NCBI RefSeq assembly: GCF_004216715.1 | Contig: NZ_SGXG01000001.1 | Location: 372,001-436,000 of the forward strand | From: Cecembia calidifontis | Lineage (GTDB): Bacteria > Bacteroidota > Bacteroidia > Cytophagales > Cyclobacteriaceae | Direction: 5' to 3' | DNA: 64,000 nt | Shown here: in pieces, positions 6,828 through 16,703 of the stretch | Layout: each line of letters opens with the position of its first letter | Position numbering within the stretch: position 1 is the first letter of the stretch | The notes under the pieces: model-generated | What the model was told of the DNA's origin: nothing | Databases searched by the model: none | Seen by the model: the letters and a program-made list of their open reading frames with translations, nothing else | Translations under genes and position numbers: made by a program

Positions 6828-8945
6828 TTACCTTTCTTAGCTTTCATCTTTTTATCTACAATCGTTATTGGTCAGGAAAACCTGTTGCTCAAGAGTGTAC
6901 AAGAGGCCAAGACCCGTAAAATAGAGTTCCGGGTAGTATCAACTGTTTTTGCGCAATCTTGGGATGATGAGGTAATGCTCGGCAACTTTGAAAGTTCAGA
7001 GGAAGTTCATTTTTTACATTATGAAAACTCTGTTTTTGCTGATTTACAAGAGGCTGTTTCACTTAGTATTCCCCTAAAAACCGGGCAACTCCAACTTGAA
7101 CTGCTAGAAGTTCCCGATTCTTTTTACAGCTACAAAGTGGTAACCAGTGATGGGCAAAGCCTATCGGCCAACAAGGATATCAAGCACTTCAGGGGAATCG
7201 TAAAAGGTGACCCCAACAGCTTGGTAGCCATCAGTTTTATGGAAGATGAGGTGATAGGCTTGATCGCTACAGATGAAGGCAATTTCAATCTGGCATTGGA
7301 TAAAATAAGTGGAAGACACATTTTTTATAGTGACAGGAATCTAAAGGAGAAATTGGACTTTCAATGTGAGACTCATGGGCATGGTATTACAGATTATGAT
7401 CCAGAAATCTTATCCCAAGCATCAAAATCTTCCATCAGTTCGGAAGATGTTTGTGTCCGATTTTACTTTGAAACCGAACATGATATTTTCCAGACAAGAG
7501 GAAGCGTGGCCTCGGTGGAAAGTTTTGTAGCTGCTGTGTTCAACCAAGTTGCTACACTTTATCAAAATGAAAATATAGAAACATCGATTTCTGAGATTTT
7601 TGTATGGACTACTGTTGATCCCTATACGTCCAATAACTTAGGTATTCTTTTGCAGCAATTCCAAACCAATAGAACCATATTTAACGGTGATTTGGGTCAA
7701 TTGCTGACATTTAGAACAGACGTGGGAGGAGGTATTGCTGCTCTCGAAATGGATGGTATATGTAATCCAGACATTTCTGAGAGATTGTCTGTTGCAATGT
7801 TACATAACAACTATGAGACTGTTCCTACTTATAGTTGGACTGTCCATATAGTAGCCCATGAGTTTGGCCATTTGTTCGGCTCTCGCCATACCCATGCATG
7901 TGTTTGGAATGGAAATAACACGGCTATCGATGGATGTTGGGGTTGTGTGGAGAATCCTGATCCTAATGGTGGGGGATGTCAAAATTGCCCTAATCCCGGT
8001 GTTCCTTCAGGTGGCGGCACAATTATGAGTTATTGTCATTTGCAGAGTGTAGGCGTTAATTTTAACCTTGGTTTCGGTCTTCAACCGGGCAATGTGATAA
8101 GAAACAGTGTGGCAAACGCTGATTGCCTTTGCGAATGTGTCAGCGCCACCATCTCCGGCCCCGACTTCCTCTGTTCAAGCGATACCTATACCCTACAGAA
8201 TGCCCCTGTGGGAAGTACGGTCAGTTGGTCGACCAGTCCGGCAGGAATGGCGGGTATTTCAGGAAGCGGCAACAGCGTAAACCTTACTCCACAGGGAAAT
8301 GGACAGGTTACGCTTACAGCCACCATCACCACCGATTGTGGGGATGTGGAGGTGCAGAAGACTTTCGTCACAGCTACAGGACCCATCCCTACCTCAGCTA
8401 TCAGTCTGGAGCCTTTTGAATCTTCTCCTTATGTCTGTCCCAACCAGACATTCGGCTTCTATCCAGGGCCTAATCAACCCTGGTACCAATATGAAGTACA
8501 AGTAACCAATGGTCACTATACAGAAGTGAGCCACGGGTATTTCTGGATACATTTTAACAATTACACTCCATCACCCCCGTTCTTTGATGCGTCAGTATCT
8601 GTGAGGATACACAATGGCTGCTTTTGGAGTGATTGGAAGTCAGTCAGCATGTATACGGAGCCTTCCTGCGCCGGTGGAGGTTGTGAACTTTGCTTTTTGA
8701 CTTTCCCCAATCCGGTAGATGATGAACTGCAGGTACAATGGAACCCCTTGGTAAAGCGAATGGAAGGAGATGATTCTAGCTTTGATGTTCAGCTATATGA
8801 TCAGCGAGGTGAACTAGTATTCAGTAAATCCGGTATCAAAGAAAAGATAAGCATGGACACCCGCAGACTCAAAAGCGGATTCTATTACCTACATATCCGT
8901 TATAAAGAAGGATTGATCAGAAGACAGATAAGGGTGGAGAGGTGA
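6828..8945 (+). pseudogene. Secreted reprolysin-like zinc metalloprotease with T9SS sorting domain, cut from its start by IS256
   Basis: The body of an M12B/reprolysin-type protease. The zinc motif HEFGHLFGSRH (HExxHxxGxxH, H about residue 351 of the rebuilt protein) is followed by a Cys-rich stretch and the Met-turn GGTIMSYCH. Then come an Ig/PKD-like segment (ISGPDFLCSSDTYTL...) and a C-terminal type A sorting domain (LTFPNPVDDELQVQW to IRRQIRVER) that targets cargo to the type IX secretion system. The first seven codons are at 5370-5390 on the other side of the IS256 element. The longest remaining frame begins at TTG 6885 and lacks the signal peptide, so even if transcribed it should stay in the cytoplasm. 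Removing the IS and one target duplication restores one frame of 732 residues. Confidence 0.88.
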
Positions 8946-8985
8946 ACAGTCTCTCACAGATAAAGCTGATTCAACCGATTTAGCG

Positions 8986-9075
8986 CAGATGTAATTTATT
9001 TCAATTGTGCTTTCAACAAACCTTGTATTTTCACCTCACGTGTCTTTTCACCTCAAAGGATTACCGCTCTCATCG
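8986..9075 (+). repeat. Dispersed intergenic repeat, copy B
   Basis: This copy is homologous to 4465-4536. It contains the additional block TTTTCACCTCA duplicated within the unit. It lies 40 bp after the metalloprotease stop. The gap 8946-9170 otherwise shows no gene. Confidence 0.65.
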
Positions 9076-9170
9076 AATTCAATAAAATAATTGTATTCAT
9101 TCATATGGGGAAAAACTCCTTCCTAAAAGACCTGAAAGCGGGCAAATGATTTTGCCGAATACCTAATATC

Positions 9171-9281
9171 ATGAAAAAAGTCCCTTTACTAATTTTTCTA
9201 ATTCTAAACACTTCTCTTTTATTTGGACAGTCCCAAGTCCTTTTTATATTGAGCCATCAACTTTCCCCGCTCAATCAATGA
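9171..9281 (+). other. Orphan signal-peptide ORF overlapping the next gene start
   Basis: 36 residues starting MKKVPLLIFLILNTSLLFGQ, a typical Bacteroidota Sec signal peptide, then a short tail and a TGA that overlaps the ATG of the serine hydrolase gene (ATGA at 9278-9281). It is either the 5' relic of a deleted secreted-protein gene or a small translated leader coupled to the next gene. I cannot decide between these from sequence. Confidence 0.5.
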
Positions 9282-10816
9282 AAAAACATATTCTCTTCAT
9301 TTGGGTCTTTTTCCTGCTGGCAATTCACTATCCTGAGGCCCAAACTACCCCCGATTTCCAAAAACTTGATACTTATTTTGAACAGATGGTCAAAGACTGG
9401 GATGTTCCGGGAGCCAGTATAGGCATTGTTAAGGATGAACAATTGGTTTTCACCGGCAACTACGGCAACAAGACAGTTGGTAAAAATGAAAAACCCGATG
9501 AACATACCCTCTACGCCATTGCTTCCAATTCTAAGGCTTTTACATCTGCGGTCCTTGCTATGCTGGTACAGGAGGGAAAACTCAATTGGAACGATCGGGT
9601 AAAGGACCACCTTCCATATTTTACCCTTTTCGATGATCCTTGGATCAGTGCGCATGTCACCATCCGCGACCTGCTCAGCCATAGGGTGGGCCTGGGAACC
9701 TTTAGTGGAGACGTCATCTGGTACAAAAATGAAGGTTCCGCCGAGGATTTTATCAAAAGGGCAGGGAAAGTTCCACAAGCTTTCGACTTCAGAGGAGGTT
9801 ATGGCTATTCCAACCTGATGTATGTGACTGCTGGGGAAATCATCAGGAAAATTACAGGCAAAACATGGGGAGAAAATGTACAGGAGCGCATCCTCAACCC
9901 TTTAGGCATGGACAGGACCATCACCACTGCCAAAGACTTGGATAAAAAGGGAAATTATGTCACTGCCCACGGACGTGAAGAAGGAAAAAACTTCCCTATT
10001 GCTTTTGAAGATTGGGACACTATTGGTGCTACAGGCGGGTTGATTTCTTCCGTGAGCGATGTGGCCAAATGGATGATCTTCAATATAAACCATGGCATCA
10101 TCGGAGAGGACACGCTTATCTCCAGAGCAAACCGCAACCTGATGTGGACCATGCACAATGTGAATGTGGTGGACCATACCCAGCCAAACGACCTGGGAAG
10201 GCATTTCAATGGTTATGGACTGGGTTGGAATTTGGGAGATTTCCATGGGAAGTTGATGGTAGGCCATACAGGAGGCTACGATGGCATGATTACCGCAGTG
10301 ACCATGATTCCTGAAGAAAAGTTGGGCGTAGTGGTGCTGACCAATGGCCACCAAAGCCCCATCATGGCTGCTACCTACTATGCTTTTGACCAATTTTTAG
10401 GAACAGGAAGTAAAGATTGGTCTGGAGATATGCTCAAAAGGAGTTTGGCCAACCAAGCCTATGACACCCGTATCGCAGACATCAAAAAAGCCAGAGTCCT
10501 CAATACCAAGACATCCCTCTCTCCTTCCCAATTTGCAGGTACTTATCGCTCAGACATCTATGGCAAAATCGAAGTCAAAGAAGAAAAAGGGGCTTTGCGC
10601 CTTTACTTTGAAGATGCTCCAAGACTGAGTGCCAGCCTGAAACACTGGCATTATGACACCTATGAAATCATCTGGGACGAGAAGCATGCCTGGTTTAACT
10701 TCGGCACACTCCAATTCCTACTCAACAATAAAATGCAGGTTGTCGGAATGGATTTTAATGTACCCAACGACGATATTTTCTTCGAGGAGCTAAAACCCGT
10801 AAAAATCAATCCATGA
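9278..10816 (+). CDS. Serine hydrolase, class C beta-lactamase family (with C-terminal DUF3471-like domain)
   Basis: 512 residues with an N-terminal signal peptide (MKKHILFIWVFFLLAIHYPEAQ). The beta-lactamase/transpeptidase-like domain has the SxxK nucleophile motif SNSK in YAIASNSKAFTSAVL, the YxN motif in GGYGYSNLMYVT, and the HTGGYDG motif near residue 330 as the KTG equivalent. The last 100 residues (FAGTYRSDIYGKIEV...) resemble DUF3471. Such enzymes are periplasmic or secreted esterases, D-aminopeptidases or peptide hydrolases; beta-lactam hydrolysis is not implied. The start overlaps the small ORF at 9171-9281. Confidence 0.88.
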   Translation: MKKHILFIWVFFLLAIHYPEAQTTPDFQKLDTYFEQMVKDWDVPGASIGIVKDEQLVFTGNYGNKTVGKNEKPDEHTLYAIASNSKAFTSAVLAMLVQEGKLNWNDRVKDHLPYFTLFDDPWISAHVTIRDLLSHRVGLGTFSGDVIWYKNEGSAEDFIKRAGKVPQAFDFRGGYGYSNLMYVTAGEIIRKITGKTWGENVQERILNPLGMDRTITTAKDLDKKGNYVTAHGREEGKNFPIAFEDWDTIGATGGLISSVSDVAKWMIFNINHGIIGEDTLISRANRNLMWTMHNVNVVDHTQPNDLGRHFNGYGLGWNLGDFHGKLMVGHTGGYDGMITAVTMIPEEKLGVVVLTNGHQSPIMAATYYAFDQFLGTGSKDWSGDMLKRSLANQAYDTRIADIKKARVLNTKTSLSPSQFAGTYRSDIYGKIEVKEEKGALRLYFEDAPRLSASLKHWHYDTYEIIWDEKHAWFNFGTLQFLLNNKMQVVGMDFNVPNDDIFFEELKPVKINP

Positions 10817-11012
10817 TCACCGTTTAGAGCAGCTCATCAAAGGCTATGATTACTTAGTAGCTATGGCAGCCCTTAAACGGAAGAAGGAAAGGAGGGTGAA
10901 AAGCACAAAATGACCATGAAAATTCGATGAATCTACTTTCATCAAATAAATTATTTTTTGTTAGGTCAAAATAAATAACTTATGCATTGACCAACCTTGA
11001 ACCCTATTGACG

Positions 11013-12422
11013 ATGAAAAACAAAAAATCGCCCCTTTCCAGAAGAGACTTTGTCAAAGCCGCTGCCCTAAGCGGTACAGGAATGATGATAGTGCCGAGAC
11101 ATGTGATCGGTGGACCAGGATATACAGCACCAAACGACAAGGTTAACTTGGGCATTATCGGTGCGGGAGGCAAAGGAAAGCAAAATGCTCAGGATTTCCT
11201 CAAAATAGAGAATGTGAACATCACTGCAGTTGCAGACCCCGCCTACTATTGGAATTTAGCTGACTTTTATTACCGATCAGAAGCAGGATTAGGACCCGTC
11301 TCCAATATGATTGACGCCCATTATGCGGCCAAAGGAGACAACAAGCGGGTTGTCCAATACAGAGATTTCCGAAAATTGATGGAAAATTCATCAGATTTGG
11401 ATGGCATCGTCATCTCCACCCCTGACCATACCCATGCCTACATAGCGCTTATGGCCCTTAAAATGGGCAAGCATGTCTATTGCGAAAAGCCACTCACCCA
11501 CAATATCTGGGAAGCCAGGGAAGTAGCCAAGGTCACCAAAGAAACAGGCCTGATGACCCAAATGGGCAATATGGGCCATTCCACGGAGGGCATCAGGGAA
11601 ACTGTGGAGTACTTACGTGCCGGGGTCATTGGAGAAGTGAAAGAATGTCATGCCTGGGTACCTGCCGGCCGCTGGCTACCTGGATTGAAGGGTTTACCCC
11701 AAGGCCAAAGCACCATGCCTATCGGATTTGATTGGGACCAATGGATTGGTCCAAGAGAAATGGTGCATTTCCACAAAGATTATGTCCCAGTAACCTGGAG
11801 GGATTTTTGGGACTATGGCTGTGGTGCCTTGGGAGATTTTGGTTGCCATGACCTCGATGCTGTCACTTGGGCCTTTGACCTGAAAAGTCCAGATACGGTA
11901 CAGGTATTTCCTGCCGGTTATTCAGACAGTAAGATTGCCCCTTATGGTGAGATCGGCTATTTCCATTTTTCGCCTAAAGGCCAACAAAAGGCCATGAAAA
12001 TCAACTGGTATTCCGGAGGCTTGAAGCCTGACCTCCACTCTGCCCTGCCCAAAGGATATGTTTATCCAGCCAGGGCCTCGATGTTTGTAGGCACCAAAGG
12101 CATCATCATCAACGATGGAGGAAACCGAAAACCACAGGTTTTCCCGGAATCATTACGCACCAATATCAAGCCTCCTAAACCAAGTTTAAAAAGGTCCAAT
12201 GGTCATTTTCAGGATTGGATCGATGCCATTCGCAACAGGGATCAAGCTTCCTCTAATTTTGAATATGGGGCCAGATTAACAGAAATCACCCTTTTGGGTG
12301 TACTTTCGCTCAGGTTGGGAGGTAAATTGATAGAACGGGATTATGACAATATGAAGGCCAAAGGTATCCCTGAGGCTGACCAATATATCAAGGAACCTGT
12401 AAGACCGGGCTGGGAAATGTAA
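11013..12422 (+). CDS. Gfo/Idh/MocA family oxidoreductase with Tat signal
   Basis: 469 residues. The N-terminus MKNKKSPLSRRDFVKAAALSG is a twin-arginine signal, predicting export of a folded, cofactor-loaded protein. The Rossmann glycines are in LGIIGAGGKGKQN; EKPLTHN supplies the catalytic lysine motif. The ATG at 11013 is preferred over the in-frame TTG at 11007. Gfo/Idh/MocA enzymes oxidise or interconvert sugars using NAD(P). It ends 8 bp before the DUF1648 gene and lies near a sugar isomerase and a sugar dehydrogenase, suggesting a role in sugar catabolism. The substrate is unknown. Confidence 0.9.
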   Translation: MKNKKSPLSRRDFVKAAALSGTGMMIVPRHVIGGPGYTAPNDKVNLGIIGAGGKGKQNAQDFLKIENVNITAVADPAYYWNLADFYYRSEAGLGPVSNMIDAHYAAKGDNKRVVQYRDFRKLMENSSDLDGIVISTPDHTHAYIALMALKMGKHVYCEKPLTHNIWEAREVAKVTKETGLMTQMGNMGHSTEGIRETVEYLRAGVIGEVKECHAWVPAGRWLPGLKGLPQGQSTMPIGFDWDQWIGPREMVHFHKDYVPVTWRDFWDYGCGALGDFGCHDLDAVTWAFDLKSPDTVQVFPAGYSDSKIAPYGEIGYFHFSPKGQQKAMKINWYSGGLKPDLHSALPKGYVYPARASMFVGTKGIIINDGGNRKPQVFPESLRTNIKPPKPSLKRSNGHFQDWIDAIRNRDQASSNFEYGARLTEITLLGVLSLRLGGKLIERDYDNMKAKGIPEADQYIKEPVRPGWEM

Positions 12423-12430
12423 GAAAAAAA

Positions 12431-12925
12431 ATGGCAGAAAGACCCATCATCAAACTGGAACGGTCCGCCTTGGATAAAATCATGGAGGGCTTGGGCTTTT
12501 TGGCCCTGGTCCTCTTATTGGTTCTTCCCATTTATTATTACCCGGAACTCCCTGACCGGATCCCAAGGCACTATGATGCCTCCGGACAGATTACCGCCTT
12601 TGGCGGAAAAGGAATGATATGGGTGATGCCGATTTTGGGCTTGATCACCTATGCGGGTTTATTTTTCCTCAATAAAATCCCACACCTCTTCAATTATCCC
12701 TCTACCATTACCCCTGAAAATGCGGAACGGCAATACCGCATGGCTACCCGTTTGATCAGAACCTTAAATGTAATAATTGTTGTTACTTTCCTCTATACAA
12801 CCTATGCTACCATTCAAAACGCCATAGGGAATCAGGAAGGATTGGGAAAGGAATTCATGCCTGTCTTTCTAATTGCCCTCTTTGGGACTATTGCCGTTTA
12901 CCTCATTAAGGCTTTTACAAAATGA
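12431..12925 (+). CDS. DUF1648 domain membrane protein
   Basis: 164 residues with four hydrophobic segments (about residues 18-36, 62-80, 110-130, 142-160). The DUF1648 signature, PELPDRIPRHYDASGQITAFG, is after the first segment; this domain also forms the N-terminus of SdpI-type immunity proteins. The function of stand-alone members is unknown. It is 8 bp downstream of the oxidoreductase and probably cotranscribed. Confidence 0.8.
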   Translation: MAERPIIKLERSALDKIMEGLGFLALVLLLVLPIYYYPELPDRIPRHYDASGQITAFGGKGMIWVMPILGLITYAGLFFLNKIPHLFNYPSTITPENAERQYRMATRLIRTLNVIIVVTFLYTTYATIQNAIGNQEGLGKEFMPVFLIALFGTIAVYLIKAFTK

Positions 12926-13004
12926 GGCGCTCTGCCACAATTTTTGTCAATGACAATAATTTAAATCAAAAACTTAAACCCCTGTTTCAATACGCATTTA
13001 CCTT

Positions 13005-13115
13005 CAATCACCGATCGGTGCTTCAGACCTCGCATGGTGGATTCCCTATTTTTACCTGCGATTTCACCCCAGGCTGATACAGAGCGGTCTTTCAGACCTT
13101 TTAGGGAATTCCAAT
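13005..13115. repeat. Probable dispersed intergenic palindromic repeat
   Basis: The intergenic stretch 12926-13233 has no convincing gene. Within it, GGTCTTTCAGACC (13089-13101) is a perfect small hairpin, and TTCCCT / AGGGAA sequences enclose it (near 13040 and 13104). TTCAGACCTCGC at 13022 partly repeats the hairpin arm. The arrangement resembles REP-like intergenic repeats of Bacteroidota, but no second copy is present in this window, so the call is tentative. Confidence 0.35.
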
Positions 13116-13233
13116 TTTCACGCTTCATTCTCCATTCTTCACCCCTCATTATTTCTTTCTCTATTGTTAACTCTTCATTATTACCCCATTTCCCTTTTTC
13201 CTTGGCTCTTTTTTACTTTTGTCTTGGCTCTTT

Positions 13234-14352
13234 CTACAACTCCTCCATCTTCACCACCGGAACATCCTTGCGGTTAAGGTCTTTGAGTGGCTGAACTTGT
13301 GATTTAGGGTAAACAAAACCCTCCTCAGTTAATGGGTACAACATTGGAGCAAGGTTTTGGACTGCAGCCTTAATTCCCTGCATGATCGCCCCCATTTTGC
13401 CTGTTTGCTTCGATAGTTTGGCCTCATTTTCAATTTCAAATGGCCCATCAAATCCCCTCTTTTGCAAAACCTCTACAAATCTCCTCCAATCCATACTGTC
13501 ACCTAATCCAAATCCCGGCAAAGTGGCCTCATAATGGTGTCTGTCCCATTCATTGGTGCTGTATGGAATTCCAGCCTTGGCTGCCCACTCCGGTTTCACC
13601 CGCTGCATAGGGTACATATTTCCCCAAAATGGATCCGGTAAATTGCGCGTGGACTTCACATGTATCCTTTTTAATCTTGACATATCTGTATGCTCGATGA
13701 CCGAAACAGGATCAGTATTTTGCCATATATCATGGGAAGGATCATAAATCTCCCCATGGTTGGGGCTTGGAATAAGTTCATACATGATTTTCCTAGCAGC
13801 CAATACACCTGTCAGGTTGTTGAAGGTTGTACTGTAGCCGGAAGAGCGCCAACCCTCCATGGGACAGTTTTCATACAAAACAGTAACCCCAAGATCTTCT
13901 GCATATTTGATAATGGGCGCGAAGACCCTTTGATATTCCTCCAGGTTTTTTTCAAAACCATTTTCCTGGTTGCCCAATTCATGATTATAACCAACAAAAG
14001 TACCCACTTTGACATCATTTTCATCCCCCCCCATAAGGTATGCCATCCGGATCAGTTTGAGTAAATGGTTTTGGTTCTTGATTCTATGAACAGGATCTCC
14101 CCCGATCAGATTTTCAAAAGCACCAATTGACAAACGTAAATTGGCGGCATTGAATTTTTCAATAATCTCCTTAGCGCTATCCGGTGTAAAATGTTCATAA
14201 TCCATATGGGTAGCCACAAAATCATCTCGGGTACCGTCTTTTCTGAACACACATACATCCAGTCCCTGTACTCCTGCTTCTTTGGCTTTTTCAATGGTCT
14301 GATCCAGGTTGAGCTGGTCAAAGGCAGAAGTCATGATCCAAATCTGATTCAT
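13234..14352 (-). CDS. Sugar phosphate isomerase/epimerase-type TIM-barrel protein
   Basis: 372 residues starting MNQIWIMTSAFDQLNLDQ. The xylose isomerase-like TIM-barrel pattern is visible: GVQGLDVCVFRKDG, VGTFVGYN, GVTVLYENCPMEGW (a metal-binding Glu), YDPSHDIWQ (Asp/His ligands), RIHVKSTR and GPFEIENEA (late Glu ligand). It lacks a signal peptide. Start 14352 is preferred to 14391 because the upstream residues do not belong to the fold. It may interconvert keto sugars or inositol derivatives produced by the neighbouring oxidoreductase; the substrate is not determined. Confidence 0.85.
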   Translation of the reverse strand: MNQIWIMTSAFDQLNLDQTIEKAKEAGVQGLDVCVFRKDGTRDDFVATHMDYEHFTPDSAKEIIEKFNAANLRLSIGAFENLIGGDPVHRIKNQNHLLKLIRMAYLMGGDENDVKVGTFVGYNHELGNQENGFEKNLEEYQRVFAPIIKYAEDLGVTVLYENCPMEGWRSSGYSTTFNNLTGVLAARKIMYELIPSPNHGEIYDPSHDIWQNTDPVSVIEHTDMSRLKRIHVKSTRNLPDPFWGNMYPMQRVKPEWAAKAGIPYSTNEWDRHHYEATLPGFGLGDSMDWRRFVEVLQKRGFDGPFEIENEAKLSKQTGKMGAIMQGIKAAVQNLAPMLYPLTEEGFVYPKSQVQPLKDLNRKDVPVVKMEEL

Positions 14353-14499
14353 AGGTATTTTGGTTTTAATTCGGCTAAAGTTATTAAGCACATCCAGTAT
14401 TTAAAAGGCTTTTTACTTCAAAAAGCCACCGCTGATCAAATCAATCAAACAATTCTGTCGGGAATTGATTAATTTTGAAAATTAACCAATCAAAACCTT

Positions 14500-15660
14500 A
14501 TGAAGAACCTGAAAAATCTCTCTTTTATTTTGGCAGGCTGTTTGGCAATAAGCTTGGCTTCCTGTTCAGGAAAAGAAGGAAAAAGCACCCATAACGAACC
14601 CAGTCCATTTGCCACGGTCACCGAAAAAATGACCATCAAGGTGGACACGCTTTACACCCAATTTGAAAGCCCTTGGGGCATGACCTGGCTTCCTGACGGC
14701 AGGATGTTGGTGGTGGAGAGAAAAGGAGAAATTCTTGTATTTAAAAACGACAAATTCACAGGAGAAAAACTGACAGGAGTGCCGGAGGTGCATGAAATCA
14801 ATCAAGCGGGCCTATTGGACATCACTATCCACCCCAATTATGCCAGCAATGGCTGGATCTACCTGGCCTATGCCAGACCGGAAGGTGAAGGAGATGTTTT
14901 GGTCATTTCCAGAGCCAAATTGGACGGAAACAACCTCCACAGCGTGGAAGAAATTTTCGTCTGTGGGCCTGAATGGAAAGGAGGCAGACACTTCGGATCA
15001 AGAATTGTCTTTGACAATGATGGCTACCTGTATTTTTCAAACGGCGATAAAGGTTCAAGGCCGGAGAATGCCCAGGAACTGGACAATGACCATGGCAAAA
15101 TCCATAGAATTTATGATGACGGAAGAATACCGGAGGACAATCCTTTCGTAAACACCCCTGGTGCGAGACCCTCTATCTGGACTTATGGCAACAGAAATCC
15201 TCAGGGAATGGTCTATGACAAAGAAAACAACAGGCTTTGGGCAGTAGAACATGGTCCTAAGGGTGGCGATGAACTCAACCTGATCGAAAAAGGGAAAAAC
15301 TACGGTTGGCCGGTAATCTCCTATGGTATCAATTATGATGGCACCATCCTGACCGAACTGACAGAAAAAGAAGGCATGGAGCAGCCGGTAACTTACTGGG
15401 TACCATCTATCGCCACCTGCGGTATGACTTTGGTGACTTCAGATAAATATCCTGCTTGGAAAGGCAACATCTTGGTAGCCGGACTGGCAGGTCAGCAAAT
15501 TGCCAGGGTAGAACTGGATGGTACCAAATATGTGGGAGAAGAAACCCTTCTGAAAGATATAGGTAGGGTTCGCCAAGTGTCCCAAAGCCCGGACGGCTAT
15601 ATTTATGCCATCACAGAAGCTACCGGACTGATGATCAAACTGATCCCTCAAGGCAACTAA
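14500..15660 (+). CDS. PQQ-dependent sugar dehydrogenase-type lipoprotein
   Basis: 386 residues. The signal ends in LAISLASC, a lipobox. The six-bladed beta-propeller of the soluble glucose/aldose sugar dehydrogenase family follows: FESPWGMTWLPDGRMLVVER at the first blade, QAGLLDITIHPNY, HFGSRIVFDNDGYLYFSNGD (Ca/active-site region), YGNRNPQGMVYD and EHGPKGGDELN. These proteins oxidise aldoses in the periplasm with PQQ as cofactor. No pqq genes are in the window, so cofactor supply is unknown. It reads away from the divergent isomerase gene, with a shared 147-bp promoter region. Confidence 0.9.
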   Translation: MKNLKNLSFILAGCLAISLASCSGKEGKSTHNEPSPFATVTEKMTIKVDTLYTQFESPWGMTWLPDGRMLVVERKGEILVFKNDKFTGEKLTGVPEVHEINQAGLLDITIHPNYASNGWIYLAYARPEGEGDVLVISRAKLDGNNLHSVEEIFVCGPEWKGGRHFGSRIVFDNDGYLYFSNGDKGSRPENAQELDNDHGKIHRIYDDGRIPEDNPFVNTPGARPSIWTYGNRNPQGMVYDKENNRLWAVEHGPKGGDELNLIEKGKNYGWPVISYGINYDGTILTELTEKEGMEQPVTYWVPSIATCGMTLVTSDKYPAWKGNILVAGLAGQQIARVELDGTKYVGEETLLKDIGRVRQVSQSPDGYIYAITEATGLMIKLIPQGN

Positions 15661-15681
15661 CCAAATAAAGATAACCTACTT

Positions 15682-15715
15682 AAAAAAGCCATGCTGTTCC
15701 CAGGATGGCTTTTTT
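15682..15715 (+). terminator. Rho-independent terminator after the sugar dehydrogenase
   Basis: AAAAAAGCCAT at 15682-15692 pairs with ATGGCTTTTTT at 15705-15715 across a 12-base loop, ending in a T run. Confidence 0.8.
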
Positions 15716-15779
15716 AATCGCCAAAAACCTTAATTTTAAAATTTTACAAAGGCATCAATACTCAAAACCTCAAATAACC

Positions 15780-16703
15780 ATGAACCTATCTAAAACCATT
15801 ATTACAGCCCTATTCCTAATCTTTGCTATAACTGCCATGGCGCAGGACGGCACCATTTATCCATTAGAAAACCCCGCAGAACCTAATGCCATTCTTCTCG
15901 GAACCGGAGGTGTGGAAGGACAAAACTTACCAGAAACCTGGTTTAGACAGTGGGGCGACCCCATGGCTCGAAATATCTCTACTGCTACTCTCACACCTTT
16001 TTTACCGGATCCGGCCAAAGCAAACGGCGCTGCAGTCATTGTAGCACCGGGTGGGGGCTTCAGATGGCTTTCAATGGGTAATGAGGGCTGGGAAGTAGCA
16101 GAAGCACTTGCTGAGCAAGGAATAGCCGCCTTTGTACTCAAATACCGTCTTCAACCTACCCCGGCATCACTTGAAGACTTCAGCGAATCGATGAACAGGA
16201 GTTTCTCAGCAGCAGCCAATCCAACACCTAACACCCCTCCGAGCCCTCCCAGATGGGACTTGAGCAATCAATTGGAGGATGCGGAGGCAGCCTATGCACT
16301 GATCCTTAAAAATGCAAAAGCATGGGGAGTTGATATTTCCAGGATAGGAATGATCGGCTTTTCTGCCGGAGCTGGGCTGACCATGCACTGTACATTGAAT
16401 TCCAAAACCATGAAACTGGCCTTCATCGGCCCGATATATGGTGGAATGGGACCGGTAGAAGTTCCCGAAAATGCTCCTCCTATGTTCAATGTAATTGCCA
16501 CAGATGATTTTCTATTTCGCGGCCAATTTGGAATCATCGAGTCCTGGTACAAAGCCGGCAGACCTGTGGAATTTCACCTTTACCAAAATGGTGGACATGG
16601 TTTCGGTCTAGGAAATCCAAACCGGACAAGCAACCGTTGGTTTGAAGCCTTTACCCACTGGCTTAATGTCAACGGTTTCCTAAAACCCAAAGCAGAAGGG
16701 TGA
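15780..16703 (+). CDS. Secreted alpha/beta hydrolase (esterase/xylan esterase-like)
   Basis: 307 residues from MNLSKTIITALFLIFAITAMAQ, a clear signal peptide; the longer frame from 15705 overlaps a terminator and is rejected. The oxyanion region is VIVAPGGGFRWLS, the nucleophile elbow is IGFSAGAG (GxSxG), the acidic residue lies in FNVIATDDFLF, and the catalytic His in GGHGFGLG. This is the BD-FAE/acetyl-xylan esterase-like group, which removes acyl groups from sugars or polysaccharides. A terminator sits upstream, so it has its own promoter. The substrate is inferred only. Confidence 0.85.
   Translation: MNLSKTIITALFLIFAITAMAQDGTIYPLENPAEPNAILLGTGGVEGQNLPETWFRQWGDPMARNISTATLTPFLPDPAKANGAAVIVAPGGGFRWLSMGNEGWEVAEALAEQGIAAFVLKYRLQPTPASLEDFSESMNRSFSAAANPTPNTPPSPPRWDLSNQLEDAEAAYALILKNAKAWGVDISRIGMIGFSAGAGLTMHCTLNSKTMKLAFIGPIYGGMGPVEVPENAPPMFNVIATDDFLFRGQFGIIESWYKAGRPVEFHLYQNGGHGFGLGNPNRTSNRWFEAFTHWLNVNGFLKPKAEG

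Noticed and set aside
9278..10816. Functional beta-lactamase resistance gene
   Set aside because: The SNSK/YSN motifs show only the class C-like fold; most such secreted Bacteroidota proteins with a DUF3471-like tail are esterases or peptidases, and nothing here indicates resistance.
12961..13149. 62-codon minus-strand frame in the palindromic gap
   Set aside because: It is composed largely of the repeat; similar frames arise by chance in such repeats.
15705..15779. 25-codon N-terminal extension of the alpha/beta hydrolase
   Set aside because: It overlaps the upstream terminator; the ATG at 15780 starts a clean signal peptide.
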